Assembly (NCBI RefSeq): GCF_900182795.1
Contig: NZ_FXTX01000001.1
Span: 1-64,000, forward strand
Direction: 5' to 3'
DNA length: 64,000 nt
Source: Venenivibrio stagnispumantis
GTDB taxonomy: Bacteria; Aquificota; Aquificia; Aquificales; Hydrogenothermaceae
In this document: positions 54,956-64,000 of the stretch, piece after piece
How the letters are laid out: each line of letters begins with the position of its first letter
Numbering within the stretch: position 1 is the first letter of the stretch
Notes under the pieces: generated by a model
What the model was told of the DNA's origin: nothing
The model's input: only the letters and a program-made list of their open reading frames with translations
The model's database searches: none
Translations under genes and position numbers: made by a program

Positions 54956-57653
54956 ATTATTATTTATATTTCTTTTTATTTATGGTGTAAGTTTTGCAAA
55001 TGAAAATTTAAATTGTGGTGTTTTATTCTATTATAAGGATAAACCTCCTCCAGAAGCAGTAAAACTTTTTGATTATATAGTAGTTGATCCGGATGTTGTA
55101 AATAAAGCAGAAAAAAAATATGTTGCTTATTTATCAGTAGGAGAAATAGAGCCTTATAGAAATTATTACAAGAATATAAAAAAAGAATGGATTATAGGTG
55201 AAAATAAAGTTTGGAAAAGTTATATAGCAGATGTATCTAATCAAGATTATATAGCTTTTCTGATGAAATTAGTTGATAATTTATATCAAAAAGGATATAG
55301 AGCTATATTTTTTGATACCTTAGATAGTTATCAGCAAGTTGTAAAACAAGATAAATGGAATATTTATGCAACTTCTATTGGAAATTTTGTAAAACAAGTT
55401 AAATATAAATATCCTGATATAAAAATATTTACCAATAGAGGATTTGAATTTATAGATAACTCTTTTAATGGTATTATTGATTTTGTTGTTGCAGAAGGAT
55501 TATTTAGTTCTTACGATTTTAAAAATCAAAAATATAAAGATGCTTCTTTTTCTGATACAAAATGGCTACTTGATAAATTAAATTATGTAAAACAAGTAAT
55601 AAATGCAAAGATTATAGTTATAGATTATACCGATAATAAACAAAAAGCCATAGAATATGCTAAAAAAATAAAATCCCTCGGATTTATTCCGTATGTGGCA
55701 GATATAAATCTTGAAACCATAGGTATAGGAAATTGTATATATAAACCAAGAAAAATTTTAGTAATTTATAATGATGAAGCATCTAAGGATTTTTCCAAAA
55801 CAGTTGCTTACAGACTTATACCTATTGCACTTGAATTTATGGGATATATGATAGAAGGAGTAAATCCTGATAAAGAGAACCTTCCGGAAAAGACCTTAGA
55901 TAGATATGCAGGAATAATTGTAATTCCTGAAAGTAGTTCTTTCAAAAATGAAAATTTTTTTCAATGGATAAAAAAAAGAATAGATGAAGGTAATAAAGTT
56001 TTATTTTTAAATTATTTTGGATTTGATATAACAGAAGATAATATGAAACAACTTGGAATAGAAATATCACAAAATCAGGATAAAAAAGATTTTAAAATAA
56101 AAAAAGCAGAAAAATATACAGGTTTTGAAGCACCGATAGATACAAGCTATACGGATACTTTATTTTCTATAAAAGAAGGAAAACCGGTTATAGAGCTTGA
56201 AAATAGTATTAATCAAATCCATATTCCTGTTGCCATAACAAAATGGGGTGGATATGCACTTTCAGAAAATTTTTTAATTTCTTCTCCGAATGAACTATTT
56301 ATTATAGACCCATTTATTTTTATAAAAGAAGCTTTAAGATTGGAAGATATTCCGGCGCCTGATATAACGACAGAAAATGGAAGAAGAATATTTTTTTCAC
56401 ATATAGATGGAGATGGTTTTATAGAAAAAGCAGTATTTAATCCATCTAAATATGCAAGTCAAATAATAAAAGAAGAAATCTTTGAAAAATATGATATACC
56501 TATTACCGTATCTATCATAGAAGGAGAGATAGCACCTTACGGAATTAGACCTCAAGAATCTGAAAAACTTGAAAAAATAGCAAAAGAGATATTTGCTATG
56601 CCAAATATAGAGATTGCAAACCATTCTTTTTCCCATCCATTTAAATGGCAAAATTTGGAGGTAGAAGGAGAAAAAGAAGGTTATAACCTGAATATACCGG
56701 GTTATAAATTTTCCTTAGAAAGAGAGATAATTGGTTCTACAGAATATATAAATAATAAATTGGCTCCGGAAGATAAAAAAGTTAAAGTGTTCCTATGGAC
56801 AGGTGATTGTAATCCGTCAGAAAATGCTTTAAAGCTTACTTATCAAATAGGTCTTTTGAATATGAACGGTGGCGGTTCTACAATGACAAATCTAAAACCT
56901 TATTTAGCTCAAAACTATCCAATAGGTGTCAAAAAAGGAGATTATTATCAGATATATGCACCAAATCAAAATGAAAATGTTTATACAAATCTGTGGACAA
57001 GCAATTTTCACGGATTTGTAAATGTAATTCAAACATTTAAATTAACAGATAAACCAAGAAGAATTAAACCTATTAATGTTTATTATCATTTTTATTCCGG
57101 TTCAAAGTTATCATCATTAAAAGCATTGAAAGAAGTATATGATTATGTTTTATCACAAAAAATCACTCCTATGTTTGCTTCCCAATGGATAGAAAGAGCT
57201 TTAGATTTTTACAATACCGTATTGGCACAGGATTTAGAAGGTAATTGGTTAATCAAAACTGATGGAAAATTAAGAACAATAAAAATACCAAAATCAAAAG
57301 GTTATCCTTCAATTACTGAAAGCGTAGGAATAATAGGTTTTAATGATTACAATAATGAAAGATATATACATTTATCAAATGGTGATAAATATTATTTGGT
57401 TTTAAAAGATAAACCGGAGAATAATATTTATTTAAAAGAAAGCAATGCAATGATAGAAAAATTTGAAAAAAATAAAGATGGATTTTATTTAAAATTAAAA
57501 GGATATTTACCGGTTGAAGTTATATTTTCAAATGCAAAAAATTGCGTTATTAAATCAGATAAATATATAAATATAAAAAATATAAATGATGAACTCATCA
57601 TAAACTCAGAAGAGAAAGAGGTTAATCTAAATGTACAATGTTCCAAAAAGTGA
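54921..57653 (+). CDS. pelA: PelA hydrolase/deacetylase
   Basis: 910 residues with a signal peptide (about 1-25). The N-terminal part (about 30-275) is a GH114-like TIM-barrel hydrolase (YVAYLSVGEIEPYRNYY, AIFFDTLDSYQ). A central flavodoxin-like region precedes a CE4-like deacetylase (about 490-760) with FFSHIDGDGF and IANHSFSHPFKW, which hold the metal and catalytic residues, and FLWTGDCNPSENALKL. It partially deacetylates Pel in the periplasm, which makes the polymer cationic and exportable, and can cleave it. An AAGGAGG site supports ATG 54921 inside pelG. Confidence 0.93.
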   Translation: MILSMKRFLYSKLLFIFLFIYGVSFANENLNCGVLFYYKDKPPPEAVKLFDYIVVDPDVVNKAEKKYVAYLSVGEIEPYRNYYKNIKKEWIIGENKVWKSYIADVSNQDYIAFLMKLVDNLYQKGYRAIFFDTLDSYQQVVKQDKWNIYATSIGNFVKQVKYKYPDIKIFTNRGFEFIDNSFNGIIDFVVAEGLFSSYDFKNQKYKDASFSDTKWLLDKLNYVKQVINAKIIVIDYTDNKQKAIEYAKKIKSLGFIPYVADINLETIGIGNCIYKPRKILVIYNDEASKDFSKTVAYRLIPIALEFMGYMIEGVNPDKENLPEKTLDRYAGIIVIPESSSFKNENFFQWIKKRIDEGNKVLFLNYFGFDITEDNMKQLGIEISQNQDKKDFKIKKAEKYTGFEAPIDTSYTDTLFSIKEGKPVIELENSINQIHIPVAITKWGGYALSENFLISSPNELFIIDPFIFIKEALRLEDIPAPDITTENGRRIFFSHIDGDGFIEKAVFNPSKYASQIIKEEIFEKYDIPITVSIIEGEIAPYGIRPQESEKLEKIAKEIFAMPNIEIANHSFSHPFKWQNLEVEGEKEGYNLNIPGYKFSLEREIIGSTEYINNKLAPEDKKVKVFLWTGDCNPSENALKLTYQIGLLNMNGGGSTMTNLKPYLAQNYPIGVKKGDYYQIYAPNQNENVYTNLWTSNFHGFVNVIQTFKLTDKPRRIKPINVYYHFYSGSKLSSLKALKEVYDYVLSQKITPMFASQWIERALDFYNTVLAQDLEGNWLIKTDGKLRTIKIPKSKGYPSITESVGIIGFNDYNNERYIHLSNGDKYYLVLKDKPENNIYLKESNAMIEKFEKNKDGFYLKLKGYLPVEVIFSNAKNCVIKSDKYINIKNINDELIINSEEKEVNLNVQCSKK

Positions 57654-58590
57654 GCCGGTAATTTTATATAGGGAAATAGTTGCTTTATTTGTAATATTTA
57701 TCATAATCTTATATTTATTATATCCGGCAGATAAAATATTAGAATTAGTACAAAAAGAAGAAAGCAATATAGATTTAACAATAACTTATCTTGAAAAGAT
57801 ACAAAAAACAAATCCTGCTGATATATCAATATGGGAAAGATTATTAGAACTTTACATAAGAAAAGGAGATTACAATAAAGCAAACGATTTAATAGAAAAG
57901 ATGGGAAATTATCCTAAGGAAGATATTTCATCAAAAGCTGTATTATTAAGATTCATATTAAATAAAAATTTATATTATGCAACAAATAATCAAAAATATA
58001 GATTGATATTATCAAATATGGCTGAAAATTTATTAGAAGGATTTAAAGATGATAAAATAAGATTAGCAGAGCTTTATAAAGATTATTTATCACTAGCAAT
58101 GCCAGATAAAGCATTATTCTTTGCAAAAGAATTAGCAATATTGTATTTAAAAGAAAAAGATTTTAAAAATGCAAAAATATGGCTTGAAAATGTTTATAAA
58201 CAAGCATTAGCCACATCTAATTTTGACGAAGCTTTAAAAGCTCTAAAAGCATTAATATCAATTGAACCGACAAATATCACTTATTATGAAAATCTTGCAA
58301 AAATATATATTGCAAAAAAGGAGTATAAAGAAGCATCAAATATATACTTACAATTAGCCGAAAAAGATATTACAAAAAGAAAAATATATATAATAAAAGC
58401 TATAAAAACATTACAATCAGGAAATATGTTATCAGATGCAGCAGAATTGGCAAAAAGAAATGAAAAATTATTAATTCACAATAAAGCCGATTTTGAATTT
58501 TTGATGAAACTTTATATTGCAACTGGTAAATTAGAATATGCAAAAGAACTTGCTATAATGTATGGAAAGAGCGTAGGGGCATTAAAATGA
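57631..58590 (+). CDS. Membrane-anchored TPR protein, N-terminal part of a split PelB
   Basis: 319 residues: one membrane helix (about 16-34) and then TPR repeats through the periplasmic region (ISIWERLLELYIRKGDYNKANDLI, NITYYENLAKIYIAKKEYKEASNIY). In Pseudomonas a single PelB of about 1190 residues has an N-terminal anchor, TPRs and a C-terminal barrel. Here the anchor plus first TPRs form this gene and the remainder the next. GAGG sites and 23-base/4-base overlaps show that both frames are translated units rather than a sequencing frameshift. Confidence 0.75.
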   Translation: MYNVPKSEPVILYREIVALFVIFIIILYLLYPADKILELVQKEESNIDLTITYLEKIQKTNPADISIWERLLELYIRKGDYNKANDLIEKMGNYPKEDISSKAVLLRFILNKNLYYATNNQKYRLILSNMAENLLEGFKDDKIRLAELYKDYLSLAMPDKALFFAKELAILYLKEKDFKNAKIWLENVYKQALATSNFDEALKALKALISIEPTNITYYENLAKIYIAKKEYKEASNIYLQLAEKDITKRKIYIIKAIKTLQSGNMLSDAAELAKRNEKLLIHNKADFEFLMKLYIATGKLEYAKELAIMYGKSVGALK

Positions 58591-61448
58591 AAATGAAGAA
58601 TATTAAATATACTCTATTATTAATGGCAATTTTAAATTGTAGTATATATGCCGAAGATATAAAAAATAATCCATCTTTCAAAGAAATAAAAAAAACTGAA
58701 GAAAATATAAAACTTCCGATAGATGAAAATTTATTAAAACTTTCTTTTCAAATATTTTTACAAACAAGAGATTTAGAAAATGCATATAAATTAGCTAAAT
58801 TTGCAGTAGAAAAATTTCCTGATAGCATATATTGGAGAAAAAATCTTTTTATGGTTTCCCTTTGGACACAGCATTTAGATGATGCTTACGAATCTGCAAT
58901 ATTTTTATTTAGAAAAAAGGTAAAAGATATAAAAGATTTAGAAAAAACTGTATATTCTCTATCTATATACAAAGGAGATTATTTCACTATTTCTGAAATT
59001 CTAAAAAAAGATATAGAAAGAGGCAACCTGAAAAAATTAGATGAATTTGTTTATATAAATACAGAAATACTTGGCAATATTAATGAAACAATAGATTTTT
59101 TAAATAATATTTATCAAAAAATTGATGATAAACAGCAAAAATTCAATATATTAAAGGCTCTTTTTAAGATATATTACGGATTAGAAGATATTAAAAATGC
59201 AAATCTAATTTTAAATAAAATAGAAGAAGAAAATTATCTTGGATTTGTTGATGATGATTTTGCTATGCTTGCTTCTGATATATATTTTGTTCAAAAAGAG
59301 TATAAAAAAGCATTAAATATATTGAAAATAGCAATGCCAAAAGCAAAAGATAATAATTTAGATTACTGGAAAACATTAAGTGATATGGCTGTTTTTATAA
59401 AAGATTATGAAACAGCATATGAAGCCTCAAAACATCTTTATAAGATAGATAAATTCAGAGATGTAGATATAGAAAGAATATATTTATATTCTAAGGATAA
59501 TAAAGAAAAAGAAGAAATATTATTAAAAGGGTGGGAAAAATTTAAAAAACCTTATTATGCAATTTTATATATCAATTTTTTAATGGAAACAAAACAGTAT
59601 GAAAAGGCATTAGCTTTTGCCGAAAAAACAAAAGATGATATTACTTTAAAAAATGATATGATTTTTTATCTTTCTCTTGCAAATTTATACTACACTTTGA
59701 AAGATTATGAAAAAACTAAGGATATTTATCTATATTTGATTGCTAAGACAAGTAGTTTATCCGTTAAAGAAAGTTTATTATGGCTCTTAATGGAAATAAA
59801 AGATAAAGATTTGGATTATTATTTAAAAGCTTTTGAAAATGATGTTGCTAAGAATAAAAATTTGGCTTTAGTTTATGCTTCTGCATATTTTCAAAAACAG
59901 AAATATAATGTTGCAGTTGCATATTTGAAGGAATATATAAAATTTAAAGGTGCAACACCGGATTTACTATCTCTTTATGCAGATATCTTACAAGCAGCCG
60001 GTAGAGATGAAGAAGCAGAAAATATAAGAAAGCAAGCTTATACCTTGATTATTGAAAAATTGAATAAAGAAAAAGATTTTTTTGAAAAAAGAGAAAATAT
60101 ATCAACATATCTTAGATTATCTATATATTACAAAACACCGGAAGAGTTTAAAAAATTATTTATAAAATACAAAGATAAATTAGAAGAACAGGAAAGAAAA
60201 GATTTAGAAATTTTATATTATTTGCAAAATAATGAGCAAGAAAGAGCGAATTATTTGATGAGAAAGTATAGTTATAGCCAGCCCTGGATGCTTCTTAATG
60301 TTGCTTTAACTTTTAATGATAAAGATATGATGGAAGATTTACTTTATAAATATATAAATTCATTACCAACAAGGGATAGAGTAGAAGCAGCAAGAAGAGT
60401 CGGAAATATTCAAGAAGCTTTTGAACTTGCTTATGAAGGACTTGAAGAAGAAACCCAATCTAAAATAAAATTACCTTCCCAAAGGTCAGAAGATTATCAG
60501 TTATATAAACAATATTTAGATTTAATAAAAGAAAATAGTAATAATCTTACACTTATACAAACATTTCAAAGAAGAGATGTATTAGATACATCAAATACCA
60601 ATATTAATTTATATCAGCATATAGCTAAATCTTTTTATATTGATTTAAATTTAGATTGGTATTATTTTAAATCTTCAAATAAAAACACACTTATAAACCT
60701 CCCTTCCTTGGCAAAAAGATTAGATATAGAATTTATAAAAAGATTAGATTTAAACTCAAAAATATATTTTTCACTCGGTTTAATTGATTCTTTAAAATCT
60801 ATGGCTATTTATGGTTTTGGATTTGATTATTATATTCTTAATAACTCAATGTTAGGTCTATCGTATAATTATGGAAAAAAAGCTGATGAAACTACTTATC
60901 TATTAATAGGTGGATTTAAGGAAGAATATAAATTATCAATTACTAATAATTTAACTTCTAAAAATACAGTATACGGAAGTTTAGCATATCAAAGATTTTA
61001 CTCCCAAGATAAAAAATTATTAGGTAGTGGTAAAAATTTATACTTAGAGTATGCTTACTATTTAAGACGTGGTTATCCGGATATTACATTAAGAAATTAT
61101 TTTAGTTATGGTATTTATGATGAGAAAAATTGCCGAGATTGCATTATAAATCAATTATCACCTTATTTAAATACACAATTTTTGCCACAAACATTTTATG
61201 AATATGGAGCTGGAATTATAATTGGAGAAGTTAATAGATTAGGTTATACAAGGGTAGTTAGACCTTTTGGACATTTAACGGCATCGTATAATAATAAATA
61301 TGGTATAGGATATAATTTTGGGGCAGGGATAGGAGGGCATATATTTAAGCAAGACCATCTTTCTATTGGATTTAACATAGGTAGAGGATTTAAATCTGCA
61401 AAAGATTACATTTATGAAATATTTGAAATTTATAATCTTTTCTACTAA
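58587..61448 (+). CDS. pelB: PelB-type outer-membrane Pel exporter (TPR + beta-barrel)
   Basis: 953 residues: its own signal peptide (about 1-22), a TPR/helical-repeat periplasmic domain (about 45-640) and a C-terminal beta-barrel (about 650-953, for example KSFYIDLNLDWYYF, FGFDYYILNNSMLGLSYNYG, GIGYNFGAGIGGHIF) ending in aromatic residues. It gives passage to Pel through the outer membrane and its TPRs bind PelA in the known system. The separate signal peptide indicates that it is secreted independently of the anchored TPR protein upstream. Confidence 0.85.
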   Translation: MKMKNIKYTLLLMAILNCSIYAEDIKNNPSFKEIKKTEENIKLPIDENLLKLSFQIFLQTRDLENAYKLAKFAVEKFPDSIYWRKNLFMVSLWTQHLDDAYESAIFLFRKKVKDIKDLEKTVYSLSIYKGDYFTISEILKKDIERGNLKKLDEFVYINTEILGNINETIDFLNNIYQKIDDKQQKFNILKALFKIYYGLEDIKNANLILNKIEEENYLGFVDDDFAMLASDIYFVQKEYKKALNILKIAMPKAKDNNLDYWKTLSDMAVFIKDYETAYEASKHLYKIDKFRDVDIERIYLYSKDNKEKEEILLKGWEKFKKPYYAILYINFLMETKQYEKALAFAEKTKDDITLKNDMIFYLSLANLYYTLKDYEKTKDIYLYLIAKTSSLSVKESLLWLLMEIKDKDLDYYLKAFENDVAKNKNLALVYASAYFQKQKYNVAVAYLKEYIKFKGATPDLLSLYADILQAAGRDEEAENIRKQAYTLIIEKLNKEKDFFEKRENISTYLRLSIYYKTPEEFKKLFIKYKDKLEEQERKDLEILYYLQNNEQERANYLMRKYSYSQPWMLLNVALTFNDKDMMEDLLYKYINSLPTRDRVEAARRVGNIQEAFELAYEGLEEETQSKIKLPSQRSEDYQLYKQYLDLIKENSNNLTLIQTFQRRDVLDTSNTNINLYQHIAKSFYIDLNLDWYYFKSSNKNTLINLPSLAKRLDIEFIKRLDLNSKIYFSLGLIDSLKSMAIYGFGFDYYILNNSMLGLSYNYGKKADETTYLLIGGFKEEYKLSITNNLTSKNTVYGSLAYQRFYSQDKKLLGSGKNLYLEYAYYLRRGYPDITLRNYFSYGIYDEKNCRDCIINQLSPYLNTQFLPQTFYEYGAGIIIGEVNRLGYTRVVRPFGHLTASYNNKYGIGYNFGAGIGGHIFKQDHLSIGFNIGRGFKSAKDYIYEIFEIYNLFY

Positions 61449-61533
61449 AAAACCTAACAAAAATCATTTTTCTTTTCTTTGCTTTTTTATAAGCTATTTA
61501 TCAAAAATTTGAGATTAGGAGGTAAGTTAAGTT

Positions 61534-61860
61534 ATGTCTGAATTTAAACATGTATTTGTATGTATGCAAAGAAAACCACCTGGAATGCCTTCCTGTGGTG
61601 ATAAAGGTTCAGACCAGATATTTATGAAATTCCAAGAAGCTTTGATGATGAAAGGTTTATTTAACAAAATGGCCGTTACTCCTACCGGTTGTCTTGGACC
61701 TTGTATGTTTGGACCAAATGTTGTTGTTTATCCGGATGCAATCTGGTATGGAAATGTAACTCCGGCAGATGTTGAAGAGATTATTCAAAAACATATAATA
61801 GAAGGACAGCCTGTTGAGAGATTGATTGTTTCAAGAGGAAAACCACCGGGAATGTTCTAA
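61534..61860 (+). CDS. Thioredoxin-like [2Fe-2S] ferredoxin
   Basis: 108 residues that strongly recall the Aquifex aeolicus thioredoxin-fold ferredoxin (Fd4): FKHVFVC, PPGMPSCG, TPTGCLGPCMFGPNVVVYPDAIWYG and the end PVERLIVSRGKPPGMF. Cluster ligands are Cys10, Cys21, Cys53 and Cys57. It is a soluble electron carrier whose partner is unknown; related domains occur in NuoE-type subunits and hydrogenases. An AGGAGGT site precedes the ATG. It is monocistronic, followed by a strong terminator. Confidence 0.95.
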   Translation: MSEFKHVFVCMQRKPPGMPSCGDKGSDQIFMKFQEALMMKGLFNKMAVTPTGCLGPCMFGPNVVVYPDAIWYGNVTPADVEEIIQKHIIEGQPVERLIVSRGKPPGMF

Positions 61861-61866
61861 TATAAA

Positions 61867-61890
61867 AGAGAGGGCTTTATAGCCCTCTTT
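61867..61890. terminator. Bidirectional terminator between ferredoxin and purD
   Basis: AGAGGGC and GCCCTCT (extendable to nine pairs including a G-T) surround the loop TTTATA. A's precede and T's follow, so it can work for both the plus-strand ferredoxin and the minus-strand lysA-purD transcript. Confidence 0.85.
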
Positions 61891-61894
61891 ATTC

Positions 61895-64000
<2,106 letters not shown>

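Overview
The window looks like the chromosome of a Gram-negative, thermophilic, hydrogen/sulfur-oxidising bacterium of the Aquificota, most likely family Hydrogenothermaceae (Sulfurihydrogenibium-like). The reasons are: very AT-rich DNA; a thioredoxin-fold [2Fe-2S] ferredoxin that closely recalls the Aquifex protein; the thermophile polyamine pair BpsA + SpeE; sulfur-handling proteins (periplasmic two-domain rhodanese, TusA-DUF3343 fusion); and an ordinary bacterial RNase P RNA gene, which Aquifex itself lacks. The genus call is inference, not a database match.

Layout. 1-0.8 kb: right end of an IS200/IS605-type element (3' part of tnpB) that cuts off a porin-like gene. 1.2-2.9 kb: ammonium transporter with a good sigma54 promoter, then a 460-base gap holding a gene remnant. 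2.9-7.5 kb (minus): bpsA, speE, and an Omp85/BamA-type outer-membrane protein. 7.5-10.6 kb (plus): three-cysteine ferredoxin, rhodanese, EAL phosphodiesterase, TusA-DUF3343. 10.6-18.9 kb (minus): a tight housekeeping operon rnpB-trmD-rpiB-glyA-nadK-lolD-pgi-murD-folC. 18.9-23.1 kb (plus): birA, dnaC-like loader, hisB, a DeoR-NosL-like regulator and a glycosyltransferase.

23.1-27.7 kb: flagellin behind a textbook sigma28 promoter, then flaG, fliD, fliS, a small protein and a TPR/glycosyltransferase-like protein. 27.8-33.4 kb: a surface-glycan module (CDP-glycerol glycerophosphotransferase-like, TagD-like cytidylyltransferase, a protein with three GT2 domains, and a single GT2). It joins the minus-strand rpsA-ispH-plsC-DUF507 operon at a 43-codon stump of moeA, so the module appears to have replaced the rest of moeA.

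37.3-61.4 kb, the most striking region: a complete cellulose-type operon (68-aa ORF, bcsA, a V4R-like protein, bcsB, bcsZ, a SPOR-TPR-BcsC fusion, bcsQ), then aroD and a thioredoxin-fold gene, then a complete Pel operon (pelC-D-E-F-G-A, with pelB split in two genes). The bcs operon is preceded by an exact GCCGATAA -10 box with a TAAA -35, a flagellar sigma28 signature, suggesting that cellulose synthesis is timed with late flagellar genes. BcsA keeps both c-di-GMP motifs of its PilZ domain and PelD keeps an RxxD site. With the EAL protein at 8.8 kb this suggests c-di-GMP control of both polymers. 61.5-64 kb: [2Fe-2S] ferredoxin, a shared terminator, purD and the 3' part of lysA.

No tRNA, rRNA, CRISPR array or riboswitch was recognised. 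The palindrome CCGG is visibly over-abundant for such AT-rich DNA.
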